Shown here in pieces: positions 8,105-16,471 of a stretch of DNA of 43,452 bases. Every line of letters starts with the position of its first letter. Position 1 is the first letter of the stretch. The position numbers and the translations under genes were made by a program. The notes under the pieces were generated by a model, which was given only the letters and a program-made list of their open reading frames with translations, ran no database searches and was not told the origin of the DNA. The stretch is from Ahrensia sp. (lineage in GTDB: Bacteria; Pseudomonadota; Alphaproteobacteria; Rhizobiales; Rhizobiaceae): contig NZXU01000058.1 of NCBI GenBank assembly GCA_002698425.1, forward strand, positions 1-43,452, read 5' to 3'.

Positions 8105-8809
8105 TTGAACCAAAAAACTGCACAAGCGCGGGCAAAGGGCTTTGTTGGAAACCTTCCCGATGAGCACATAAGAGTTCATCCAAATCTTCGCATCGAGTGT
8201 CCGTCGGTCGTAAATAAAACAATCCGCTGGCAGCACCCCAGCCGTATCGGTGCGTATTCGATGCTTCATGGGCCAGGTTCGGTTTGTTGGGCAGAAATAG
8301 GTCGCTATTGTTCAATCGCGCCGCTTGTGACAATCGGTGCTAACGAACATGCGATGGACTGGTTTAGCACATCGTCTCTGCTGGAAAACTCCAACCTTTA
8401 TGGCTGGAACAAGCTTATAGCGGCGGACGAAACGCCCTGCACCACAATGTTTCATAACAGTGCCAGTATCGAGAAGATCACAATCGGCAATGACGTTTGG
8501 ATAGGGCAAAGCGCGTTTATCAGGAACGGTGTGACGATCGGCGACGGAGCGGTGATTGGCGCCATGTCGAATGTGGTATCGGATGTTCCACCCTACTGCA
8601 TCTATGCGGGAAATCCCGCCCGTTTCATTCGTCACCGATTCCAAGAAGACATCATCGAACGATTACTGCGGCTTCAGTGGCATCAATACCGAATATTCGA
8701 TTTGTTTCCCGGTGTGTCGAACGAAATTTCGGAGACAATCTCCAATATCGAGAGAATCATAGAAACGACTTCACTCAAGCCTATGGAACCCGATATCCTT
8801 GAACTATAG
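8105..8809 (+). CDS. CatB-like hexapeptide-repeat O-acetyltransferase
   Basis: The 234-residue protein has a left-handed beta-helix built from hexapeptide repeats (for example IGRYCSIAPLVTIG and IGNDVWIGQSAFIRNGVTIG). It ends with the characteristic YAGNPARFIRHRF closing motif. NEHAMDWFST near residue 80 carries the catalytic-type His of xenobiotic/CatB acetyltransferases. It should transfer acetyl from acetyl-CoA to a sugar hydroxyl or amino-sugar of the polysaccharide. The start is a TTG at 8105, chosen because AGAGG lies six bases upstream (8094-8098) and the N-terminal residues look coding. The gene is clearly more AT-rich than the window average (a sampled 60-base line counts 45% GC, against 65% for a line in xdhB). 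This suggests horizontal acquisition. Confidence 0.88.
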   Translation: MNQKTAQARAKGFVGNLPDEHIRVHPNLRIECPSVVNKTIRWQHPSRIGAYSMLHGPGSVCWAEIGRYCSIAPLVTIGANEHAMDWFSTSSLLENSNLYGWNKLIAADETPCTTMFHNSASIEKITIGNDVWIGQSAFIRNGVTIGDGAVIGAMSNVVSDVPPYCIYAGNPARFIRHRFQEDIIERLLRLQWHQYRIFDLFPGVSNEISETISNIERIIETTSLKPMEPDILEL

Positions 8810-9002
8810 AAGCGACCTCATCTGCCGCTGGCTGAACTCGTACTGATTGGTAGAGATCGCAATATGGCGTCCATAACGAGGACTTCACTTTGATCCCGAG
8901 CAGCACTATCGGTTGCGGATTCGATTCCCATCTGCTCACCGGTAATATCCGGAGGCAGATAAAGGCGGAAGCGAAAACATATGAACGCAGGATATCAATG
9001 CA
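8810..9002. other. Intergenic gap inside the AT-rich patch
   Basis: These 193 bases hold no convincing gene. A TTCGATTCC stretch near 8930 recalls a tRNA T-loop but has no matching stems. GCAGGA at about 8987-8992 is the likely ribosome binding site of the next gene. Confidence 0.5.
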
Positions 9003-9620
9003 ATGACAAACCCAGACCAGCCGGTCGATCATGCCGCCTCTCCGACACCCTATCTGGATTCAGAGACACTGAGTTTTTTTGAGCAGAGGGCCAGCCAGTC
9101 GAAATGCTATCTTGAGTATGGCTGCGGCGGCAGTACTGTCCACGCAATTCAAAAGGCACGGATTCCCTCCATCATTTCGGTGGAATCGGACAAGGAGTGG
9201 AGACAGAAGGTCCTCGACTCGGTTCAGTTGCAAAGCCCCGACCAGCTTCGACTGGAGCATTGCGATATCGGGCCTGTCGGCGCATGGGGAGTGCCTATCG
9301 ATCAATCCCACATACGCAACTATTGGCGCTACTCGTGCCTGCCTTGGCAGATCGCTCGCAATCACAACTTGTCGCCGGATTTCGTAATGATCGACGGGCG
9401 ATTCCGCGTCGCTTCATTCCTCTACAGCCTGATTTCCTGCAAGGACGGCACAACTATCCTGTTCGACGATTACTACGACCGGCCGAGCTACCATACGGTC
9501 GAACAGTTCTGCGAACCGCCCCAAAAGGTCGGTCGAGCCGCTGTCTTCGAAAGCGCCTCCCGATACGAATTTCCTGCTATCGCTGCGAAACTCGCGGAAT
9601 TTTCGATCGTTCCCGGCTAG
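9003..9620 (+). CDS. Putative class I SAM-dependent methyltransferase-like protein
   Basis: This 205-residue protein contains YLEYGCGGSTVHA near residue 37, which fits the glycine-rich SAM-binding motif I. ISVESDKEW about 25 residues later carries the acidic residue expected at the end of strand beta-2. FVMIDGRFRVAS and ILFDDYYDRPSYH follow in the positions of later Rossmann strands. The pattern resembles small methyltransferase-like proteins found in polysaccharide clusters, so methylation of a sugar or a terminal capping step is possible. The substrate is unknown and activity is unproven. It has modest GC like the upstream acetyltransferase, and the two may have arrived together. The ATG start has AGGA ten bases upstream. 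Confidence 0.7.
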   Translation: MTNPDQPVDHAASPTPYLDSETLSFFEQRASQSKCYLEYGCGGSTVHAIQKARIPSIISVESDKEWRQKVLDSVQLQSPDQLRLEHCDIGPVGAWGVPIDQSHIRNYWRYSCLPWQIARNHNLSPDFVMIDGRFRVASFLYSLISCKDGTTILFDDYYDRPSYHTVEQFCEPPQKVGRAAVFESASRYEFPAIAAKLAEFSIVPG

Positions 9621-9643
9621 GCCCAACGTAGGGAATTACGAGC

Positions 9644-10711
9644 TTACATCTCGGCAAGATTGTCAGTTATTGTCTGCAATGGAATGGTGACGGGATCAGC
9701 ATTCCACACCCAACCTTCGGGGGTCGGAAAGCTGGCGGCTCGGTAACTCAGGCCTTTCACCTGGGACAACACTCGGTAGATAGACCGTCCTTCCAACGGC
9801 TTGGGAAACAACTCGAGCACCGATCCTCCTGGCGGCATGTACCAGAGGTTTGCCAGAGCCGCCCCGTGCTCGGCGACCACCATTGCGGCGCCGCCGAATA
9901 ATCGCGCTTGATCCGCCAGAGACATTGGCGCGAGTTCCACGACGCGGAATCCGCGACTGGTGAAGAAATCGGTTATTTCTTCGTGGTTTGTCGCATATCG
10001 GATCGAACCCGGCTCCCGCCGGATATAGATTTTCTCCCGGGCGCCGGACGATGCACCCAAAACCATGGCGAGTTCCGTCATCATCGGAGCCATCAGGAGC
10101 TTGATTCTAGCAATTTCCGATGCATGCCCGACCCGAAGAACGTGAGCCGCCTTCAGCCGGTATATCCTACCCTTTTCGGTAGTCAGCAAGGTTTCCTGAC
10201 GGACATCGAGAATGCGAAGAAATTCCAGTACCTTCGAGATCTTCTCCGCAGACATGAACCTAGGAAAAGACAGGCTCCTTTTCAGGCCTGAAAGCGAACT
10301 ATCGAACCGTGACAGATAGATTGAGGGCAGTATCTCGTGCAGAAATACACTGTAGTTGAATGAACCGAACCGAGACGTGCAGATCACGGGCTCTTCGATG
10401 TCGACGATGATTGAGGGGTCAATGCTCCAAGTTTCTCCGACAGCGGCGAATTCATTTGCAATGTGATCGCCTTCCACCGTCTCCGAGATGACGTAGCCGT
10501 CCGAAGTAATCACCGCGCCGGTGGCGGTCATGAAAACGTCGTTGAGCTCGAACCGCGAAACATCCGCGAAATTCAGTTCGGAATGAATATGCCCCGCGCA
10601 ATCGCCAGACAGAATTCCGGTCGGAAGTTCAATTCTCCTCGGCGCCCGGTAGGTGAAAGCCGGGGCAGACACATCGGATGCCCCTACCTTTCCCTTGATC
10701 GCGATCTTCAT
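9644..10711 (-). CDS. Glycosyltransferase family 61 protein (DUF563)
   Basis: The product is about 355 residues. Its C-terminal half shows the GT61 pattern: KIYIRREPGSIRYATNHEE, then GFRVVELAPMSLADQARLF, then VVAEHGAALANLWYMPPGG followed by VLELFPK. These are the substrate-binding elements of DUF563/GT61 enzymes, which include plant xylosyl- and GlcNAc-transferases as well as bacterial polysaccharide enzymes. No signal peptide or membrane helix is clear, so a cytoplasmic role in chain building is likely. ATG at 10711 was chosen as start; an in-frame TTG at 10732 would add seven residues. It follows the GT4 gene in the same direction with a gap of about 50 bases, so co-transcription is plausible. 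Confidence 0.85.
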   Translation of the reverse strand: MKIAIKGKVGASDVSAPAFTYRAPRRIELPTGILSGDCAGHIHSELNFADVSRFELNDVFMTATGAVITSDGYVISETVEGDHIANEFAAVGETWSIDPSIIVDIEEPVICTSRFGSFNYSVFLHEILPSIYLSRFDSSLSGLKRSLSFPRFMSAEKISKVLEFLRILDVRQETLLTTEKGRIYRLKAAHVLRVGHASEIARIKLLMAPMMTELAMVLGASSGAREKIYIRREPGSIRYATNHEEITDFFTSRGFRVVELAPMSLADQARLFGGAAMVVAEHGAALANLWYMPPGGSVLELFPKPLEGRSIYRVLSQVKGLSYRAASFPTPEGWVWNADPVTIPLQTITDNLAEM

Positions 10712-10763
10712 ACCGGACACCACAAACGCCAATCGTCGACAAACACGAGACCCGACCTGCGCT

Positions 10764-12056
10764 TCAAGCGAGTTCTCTAAGCGGGCCGACGCTCAGTTGC
10801 GTGCGGCATTTTCCAAACCATTCCAGATGCGCTTCCGCACTCTCCGTGTGGGTCATCGGCTTGGGAATCCGCTTTACATTCTCTTCCCAAAGCTTCGGCT
10901 GATTGGCCAGCTTGACCATCGCCTCGGCCAGCGCGATCGGATTGCGCGGTTCGACATGGGTTTCGGGCGTTCCGTGGGCGGTCTTCTCCGCCATGCCGCC
11001 AATATGGGAGGCAACGACCGGGCGGCCATGCGTGTAGGCTTCCTGGATCACCATCGGGGAATTTTCCCACCAGATCGACGGGACGACGACCCAGTCGACG
11101 CTGCGAATGCGCGACCCGATGTGGTCCGGATCGTAGGGGCCATTCCATGAAATCGCACCCGTCTCCATCAGCCTGGCGCGAAGGCGTTCCACTTTTTCGC
11201 GGAAGTCAGGCGCCTGGAGCTCCAGATTCGCGCCGTTCACTTCGAGGCGTATCGGCACGTCGCTCGTCGCATTGGCGATCTCCAGTGCCTGAAGAAGGAT
11301 GTCCACGCCCTTGAACGGATTGATCTGGCCGAAGAAACCGAAACGGTTGCGCAGTTCCCCGCTGCCGAGCGTACGATGCGGCACGGGTTCGACGGGCATC
11401 TGGCCATTGTCGATGGTCACGATCCGGCTGTCCGGAATCCCCCAGCCGACATAACGCCGCCGCAGGAACTCGGAGGGCGCAACGAAGCCGTCGATCGCGC
11501 CGAAATGGCCCTGGATATATTGCTTGCGGAGCCAGAAATCCTCCCGCGAGACATCCGGGTAGCAACGGTGGCAATCCTCCAGCGATTCCCTCGAACACAG
11601 GCGCGAACTGCCGAGTTTGACCATCTGGCCGTTGTTCATGCAGATGGCCTGGAACTCATGCAACGTCAGAAAGATGCCGGCATTGGGAAATGTGCGCCGG
11701 ATCACCTGAAAGATCTCGATGCCAAGCTGGCCGTAGTGATGCACGTGAACGATGTCTGGCCGCACGACGCGCAGCCATTCGGCGAAACGATGATAGGCGT
11801 TCACACGGTCCTGGCCGCGAAAATGGCGCCAGTCATGCATCTCGCGGTTCCAGAGATATTCCCCTGACCGACGCGGCGTGATCAGGTTATTCGGATTTTC
11901 GCCCGGCCGCTGAATGCCCGCGAGGAAGACGGCTTCCTCCACATCGGGATGCGCACCATATGCCTTGAACAGGTTGTAGGCCGCGATCTCGGCGCCGCCC
12001 AGGCTGAAGTCCGGATGGCCGTGAACCAGCACGGCGACACGCAATCGATTTCTCAT
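10764..12056 (-). CDS. GT4 family glycosyltransferase (GT-B fold)
   Basis: The protein has 430 residues. The N-terminus VAVLVHGHPDFSLGGAEIA carries the GGAE loop of GT-B enzymes, and PDIVHVHHYGQLG is the typical acceptor-side motif. The C-terminal donor domain contains FGFFGQINPFKGVDILLQAL and the EX7E motif in WWENSPMVIQEAY, which binds the nucleotide-sugar and supports a retaining mechanism. A Cys-rich insert, CSRESLEDCHRCYPD, lies around residues 155-170 and is also seen in some other GT4 proteins. The acceptor and donor cannot be predicted; GDP-mannose is one candidate since ManC is encoded nearby. Its ATG overlaps the stop of the upstream GT2 gene (ATGA), so both are translationally coupled. 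Confidence 0.9.
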   Translation of the reverse strand: MRNRLRVAVLVHGHPDFSLGGAEIAAYNLFKAYGAHPDVEEAVFLAGIQRPGENPNNLITPRRSGEYLWNREMHDWRHFRGQDRVNAYHRFAEWLRVVRPDIVHVHHYGQLGIEIFQVIRRTFPNAGIFLTLHEFQAICMNNGQMVKLGSSRLCSRESLEDCHRCYPDVSREDFWLRKQYIQGHFGAIDGFVAPSEFLRRRYVGWGIPDSRIVTIDNGQMPVEPVPHRTLGSGELRNRFGFFGQINPFKGVDILLQALEIANATSDVPIRLEVNGANLELQAPDFREKVERLRARLMETGAISWNGPYDPDHIGSRIRSVDWVVVPSIWWENSPMVIQEAYTHGRPVVASHIGGMAEKTAHGTPETHVEPRNPIALAEAMVKLANQPKLWEENVKRIPKPMTHTESAEAHLEWFGKCRTQLSVGPLRELA

Positions 12057-13483
12057 TGCGCCGCCTCGCGCATGCTCTCGACAGCGAGTTCCTCGATCGC
12101 GTTCCCCCAGCGAAGCTGGTGCCGGACCGCGTTGAAAATCGTGACCATCTGCCGGAATTCCGAGTCGCCGGCGCCTTTAATCGATTGGCGCTCGAGATGG
12201 GTGAGTTCCACGCCGGGGTAGTAGCCGGGTAACAGGCCCGCGGCACGATATCTGAGACACAGATCGCTGTCTTCAAAATCGCCGATAAGATAGCCGGAGT
12301 CGAAGCCACCAAGCGTCAAGAACTCCTTGCGCCGCACGACCATGCAGGCGCCCGTAACCGCATGACGCTCGACGATACCGACTGTCCCGTCGGCCTGAGG
12401 CGGCAATCCGAGCAGCGGATGATCGTTGATCCAGACATCGAAGGTGCTGTTCCAACGAAACTCCATACCCACATGCTGCAGACCGCCGTCCGGGAACAGA
12501 AGCCGCGGCGCGACGACGCCAAACTCGGGACGTTCGTCCAACTGCCCGGTCAGCGCCTCGACCCACCCCGGGGCCGTCGGAAAGGCATCGCTGTTCAAAA
12601 ACACGAGAAAGCGACCAGACGCCAGGCTGGCACCAAGATTGTTTGCGCCTGAATATCCGCGATTGGCATGGCCCCAGACGATCGAGAACGGCACGTCGTA
12701 GAGCTCGAAAAACTCGTTGGCCCGGGATAGAAAGCCGGCGAGAATGTTCGGATCGTCAACGACATATATCAGCTCGGTTGCCGCTTGAAATTCGGGATCG
12801 GTGGCAAAGCCGAGAAGTTGATGCTCCACGAAATCCCATCGCCCGTATAGCGGTACGATGACACTTGCCTGCGGATTGGACGGCATGCGGCCGAATGTCC
12901 ATCTATCGACCTTGCTATCGGAAAGCGCCCGATTGCGCATATCGATCACGCCGCCGATAAACGGCATATCCACACTCGAATATCGGTCGGACAACGCATG
13001 TCGCGGGGTGCGATTGCTGAACAACCAATGCGCATGCTTTACCGGATCGAATTCCGCATGCGTCACCTTGCATTGATGCAGAATTCGCTTTTTGCCATTC
13101 TCCCGGGCGACCAGGGATACCTTGGCCGGTTTACGGGTGCGTTTCTCGAAACAGGCCAAGAACCCCGATTCTGCAGCCAAAGGGCCGAATTCGTTCCCAT
13201 GCTGTGCAGCAACGTCCAGGCGTTGAACGGTCAAGGTTTCCGTGAGCGCCAGCGTCCCGCCTCCGTCTATCGAAAGGAAGACATCGCCTGATTGCCGGGG
13301 CAGCGCCCAACCCGTCACCGCGAGAACGCCGGTATCAATCCATCGCGCATCGTCAATGTGGCCTGCGGCCGACGAGGGAGGGCCGACATCGGATTTTCCC
13401 CCGTTTATGACATCCGAGAAATAGTTACGAGCCGAACTTGGCAGATACTGTCCGCTTCTCTCTATCGCTTTCTTGAATGACAT
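12053..13483 (-). CDS. GT2 family glycosyltransferase with N-terminal extension
   Basis: This 476-residue protein has a ~200-residue N-terminal region followed by a GT2 catalytic module. The N-terminal part includes a beta-rich segment around TGWALPRQSGDVFLSIDGG. The GT2 module starts with ASVIVPLYGRWDFVE and contains VVDDPN, GYSGANNLGA, FLNSDAFP (DXD-like) and TGACMVVRRKEFLTLGGFD. The last element is typical of rhamnosyl/galactofuranosyl-type GT2 enzymes. It should elongate the polysaccharide at the cytoplasmic membrane face. It is the first gene of a unit with the GT4 gene and probably the GT61 gene. GGGCG lies shortly upstream of the ATG as a weak ribosome binding site. Confidence 0.9.
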   Translation of the reverse strand: MSFKKAIERSGQYLPSSARNYFSDVINGGKSDVGPPSSAAGHIDDARWIDTGVLAVTGWALPRQSGDVFLSIDGGGTLALTETLTVQRLDVAAQHGNEFGPLAAESGFLACFEKRTRKPAKVSLVARENGKKRILHQCKVTHAEFDPVKHAHWLFSNRTPRHALSDRYSSVDMPFIGGVIDMRNRALSDSKVDRWTFGRMPSNPQASVIVPLYGRWDFVEHQLLGFATDPEFQAATELIYVVDDPNILAGFLSRANEFFELYDVPFSIVWGHANRGYSGANNLGASLASGRFLVFLNSDAFPTAPGWVEALTGQLDERPEFGVVAPRLLFPDGGLQHVGMEFRWNSTFDVWINDHPLLGLPPQADGTVGIVERHAVTGACMVVRRKEFLTLGGFDSGYLIGDFEDSDLCLRYRAAGLLPGYYPGVELTHLERQSIKGAGDSEFRQMVTIFNAVRHQLRWGNAIEELAVESMREAAQ

Positions 13484-13718
13484 TAATTCGCCCGTCGCTC
13501 AGCCACGCGCCCGAAAGTGGCCCTGATATTTGCTAGGTTGCTTTCATTGGCGGCGCAACGTTTCGGCCGTTTTTTCACGACCCATCCAGTTAAAATAGGC
13601 CAGCCCGGCTAAATTTCACAAGCCGGATCTCGCAGGTGACGATGCCTTCCGGACGCAAGGCAGGGCAAACCACCGACTTCCGCTACGAATCACACAGCCG
13701 AAGGCGGATGCACCATTA

Positions 13719-13754
13719 GCGGGACAAAGCGGCTAAGCCGATCTTCAATCCCGC
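13719..13754 (-). terminator. Nested hairpin downstream of the GT2 gene at 13779
   Basis: GCGGGA (13719-13724) pairs with TCCCGC (13749-13754) and encloses the palindrome CGGCT-A-AGCCG (13730-13740). It lies just after the minus-strand gene ending at 13779 and could end its transcript. There is no T-run. The rest of the 295-base gap (13484-13778) should hold the promoter of the downstream GT2-GT4-GT61 unit; I see no strong consensus in it. Confidence 0.4.
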
Positions 13755-13778
13755 GTGAAATCGACAATTACCTCGATG

Positions 13779-14708
13779 TCAGAACCGCCCGATCAGCACG
13801 CCGAGCATCATGGACAAATTTCCCGCCATCGTTTGACGGTAAAGGCGCAGTGTCCGAAGAAACTTCAGCCTCTGCAGGGGATTGGCGTTTCGGCGCAAGG
13901 CCGAAAACTGGGCGAGTACGCGCCTGTTGTCCTCGGTAAGCAGGTCCCGATTCGCCTCAAGGGCGGTCATGTTGGTATCGATCCAATCGAACCATCGCCC
14001 GCTGACGAGCAGCCCGAGGCGCTTCAGCTTGGCGAAGACACCCGAATTCGCGCCGACCAGGTTCGTGGCGTGCTGGCGGTAATGGATATGGGGGGTGGCG
14101 TCGTAAATCATGGAACCGCCGGCGCCGGTGACCAAAAGGTAGGCCCACCAGTCATGGCTCACGAACCGCGCATCCCTGCTCGCCGTCTGAAGCAGGTGCA
14201 TTGCGCTTTTGTTCATCACCATCGTGTTCCCACCGGCTATCGACTGGACGAGCGCATTCTGGAACGATGGCGGGCGGCGCATGATCGGCGAGGTTCCGAC
14301 CGGTTCGCCATCCTCGGTGATGGTTCTCGTGGCAGAGCCGTACAGTCCGGGGGTGGATGCGGGCACGGAAACCAGACCCTCGATGGCCGTTTCCAGCTTG
14401 TCGCTGTCCCACCGGTCGTCCTGATCGCAAAAGGCTAAATAGTCCGCTTCCGGATTGGCACGCAGAATCAACGACCTGAAATTTTCCGCAAAGCCGGCGC
14501 GCGGCCCGTCGACTATGTCAAAGCGGCCCTTCCGCCATGTCTTCGCGGCAGCGGTCAGTATTTCAAGCGTTGCATCGGTAGAACCATCATCGGAGACGAG
14601 AATGTCGATACGATCGACAGTCTGCTTCTCGAGGCTCTCCAGTTGCTCGGGCAGATGCAGCGCCCCGTTATAGGTCGCGAGAAGAATGACGATACGCGGC
14701 GGGTTCAT
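13779..14708 (-). CDS. GT2 family glycosyltransferase (rhamnosyltransferase-like)
   Basis: This 309-residue single-module GT2 begins RIVILLATYNGALHLPEQL. It carries LVSDDGSTD and LAFCDQDDRWDSDKL, which together are characteristic of the rhamnosyltransferase-like subgroup of GT2. A hydrophobic C-terminal tail (NLSMMLGVLIGRF) may associate with the membrane. It should add one sugar of the repeat unit from a nucleotide-sugar donor. dTDP-rhamnose synthesis genes are not in this window, so the donor is open. The ATG at 14708 has an AAAGG element about eight bases upstream. It follows manC in the same direction after about 120 bases. Confidence 0.88.
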   Translation of the reverse strand: MNPPRIVILLATYNGALHLPEQLESLEKQTVDRIDILVSDDGSTDATLEILTAAAKTWRKGRFDIVDGPRAGFAENFRSLILRANPEADYLAFCDQDDRWDSDKLETAIEGLVSVPASTPGLYGSATRTITEDGEPVGTSPIMRRPPSFQNALVQSIAGGNTMVMNKSAMHLLQTASRDARFVSHDWWAYLLVTGAGGSMIYDATPHIHYRQHATNLVGANSGVFAKLKRLGLLVSGRWFDWIDTNMTALEANRDLLTEDNRRVLAQFSALRRNANPLQRLKFLRTLRLYRQTMAGNLSMMLGVLIGRF

Positions 14709-14828
14709 CTCTGGCCTTTACCAGAAGCGTTGCCGGTCCTGAACCGTTGATGCGAGCGCGGTCCGACGACGTTGCTCCAATCGAGGTTTACGTTTCGCAA
14801 TCTACTCTTCCGAGGCACCACCGGCGCG

Positions 14829-16259
14829 TCAAACGCGTCCGAACTTGTCCTCGAGCCGGATAATATCGTCCTCGCCGAGGTAGGCACCGGTCTGCACTTC
14901 GATCAGTTCGAGTTCGATTTTGCCCGGATTGGCCAATCGGTGGATTTCGCCCCGGGGAATATAAACGCTTTCGTTCTCGCCGAGGGTCTTGACCTCGTCG
15001 CCGATCGTCACTTCTGCGGTGCCGCGCACAACAACCCAGTGCTCGGACCTGTGATGGTGCTTTTGCAGGGAGAGTTCCTTGCCCGGCTTGACGAACAGCC
15101 GCTTGACCTGGAACCGCTCGCCCGTGATCAGCGAGGAGTACCCGCCCCAGGGCCGATAGCTGGTTTGGTGGATTTCGGTCAGCGCCAGCGTTTCGGGATC
15201 GGACTTGAGGGCCTTGACGATATCGCCAACCCCCTGCGCTTTCGAAAGCTTGCCGACAAGCACGGCGTCCTCGCTGGCGATCACCGCCACATCTTCCAGT
15301 CCATTGACCGCGATGTGCAGCTTTTCCGAGACCACCAGCGACCCCCTGGTGCCGATCAGGCTCACTGGTCCACGCGCGACATTGCCCTGGTCGTCCTGGT
15401 TTCCCGCCTTGTGTACGGCGTCCCATGCACCGAGGTCCGACCAGACGATCGGGCTGCGGACAACAGCCGCCTTGTCGGTCTTCTCGAAAATGGCGTAGTC
15501 GATCGAAATATTGGGGGCTTGCGAAAACGCCTCCGAGTCGAGCCGAATGAAATCGAGGTCCGCGACGCCCTTCTCGACGGAAGCGATTGCCGCCGCGCAG
15601 ATCTCCGGGGCGAGGCGCTCGCATTCGGCCAGGAAGGTCTCCGCCCTGAACAGGAACATGCCGGAGTTCCAGTAGTAGTTGCCTGCCGCGATCATTTTTT
15701 CCGCGGTTTCGGCATCCGGTTTTTCGACGAAACGCGAGACGGTTAGAGCGCCGCTTTCCTGCTCCGGCCCCGCCTCGATATAGCCGTAACCGGTCGCCGG
15801 TTCGGTCGGCGTAATGCCGAAGGTGACGAGTTGACCGGCTTTCGCCGCGGCGACGGCGGTCGCCACGGCCTGCCTGTAGGCATCATCCACCCTCACCTCA
15901 TGATCAGAGGGCAGGACGTGAACCAAGGTTCCCGGCTTCCTGTTTTCAGCGAAAGCACTCGCGGCGGCGATGGCCGGCGCTGTGTTGCGCGCAACCGGCT
16001 CGAGGAGAATCGCGCCCAGCGTAACGCCGCATTCAGCGGCCTGCTCGGCGACGAGAAATCGGTAATCCTCGTTGGTGACGACAAGCGGATCCGCATAATC
16101 GCCGGTTTCGCGCAGGCGCAGAAGGGTCTCCTGAAACAGGCTCCATTCCCCCGTCAGCGCCAAAAACTGTTTGGGACGCGCCGAACGCGACATGGGCCAA
16201 AGCCGTGTGCCCTTGCCCCCTGCCAGAATAACGGGCGTGAAATCACTTGCGTTGCTCAT
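14829..16259 (-). CDS. manC: Mannose-1-phosphate guanylyltransferase / mannose-6-phosphate isomerase
   Basis: This 476-residue protein is the usual length of the bifunctional ManC/CpsB/AlgA family. The N-terminal pyrophosphorylase domain has PVILAGGKGTRLWPMSR (GTP-binding signature), a VEKPD motif near residue 175, and NSGMFLF. The C-terminal cupin domain has GERFQVKRLFVKPG, LQKHHHRSEHWVVV and GEIHRLANPG, the metal-binding isomerase motifs. It makes GDP-mannose from mannose-1-phosphate, and probably also interconverts fructose-6-phosphate and mannose-6-phosphate, supplying mannose or derived sugars for the polysaccharide. An AGGAAG ribosome binding site precedes the ATG. The 212-base upstream gap should contain its promoter. 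Confidence 0.95.
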   Translation of the reverse strand: MSNASDFTPVILAGGKGTRLWPMSRSARPKQFLALTGEWSLFQETLLRLRETGDYADPLVVTNEDYRFLVAEQAAECGVTLGAILLEPVARNTAPAIAAASAFAENRKPGTLVHVLPSDHEVRVDDAYRQAVATAVAAAKAGQLVTFGITPTEPATGYGYIEAGPEQESGALTVSRFVEKPDAETAEKMIAAGNYYWNSGMFLFRAETFLAECERLAPEICAAAIASVEKGVADLDFIRLDSEAFSQAPNISIDYAIFEKTDKAAVVRSPIVWSDLGAWDAVHKAGNQDDQGNVARGPVSLIGTRGSLVVSEKLHIAVNGLEDVAVIASEDAVLVGKLSKAQGVGDIVKALKSDPETLALTEIHQTSYRPWGGYSSLITGERFQVKRLFVKPGKELSLQKHHHRSEHWVVVRGTAEVTIGDEVKTLGENESVYIPRGEIHRLANPGKIELELIEVQTGAYLGEDDIIRLEDKFGRV

Positions 16260-16471
16260 TCAACGACTTCCTGTCTGCGCGTTTCAGTCTCAACAGCACA
16301 TAACAACACTATTTTGAACATTCGTTACCGCGAAGCGATCAGCCTTCAGCGGCGCCGATTTCCGACCCATTCTCTTATGGCATCGTGGGCGCGGATATCG
16401 CCAAGCAACCACCAAGACAAGCTCGAGCGCGCACGAACAAGATTGGCTCCGCCACGTTTCCGGCTGGATTT
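16260..16471. other. Intergenic region upstream of manC
   Basis: This 212-base spacer lies between the 3' end of the epimerase-phosphoglycosyl transferase gene and the manC start, both on the minus strand. It contains the manC ribosome binding site and an AT-rich stretch (around 16295-16335) suited to a promoter, but no unambiguous -35/-10 pair. Confidence 0.4.

Noticed and set aside
8900..8960. tRNA-like TTCGATTCC stretch
   Set aside because: No paired T-stem, anticodon arm or acceptor stem could be drawn around it.
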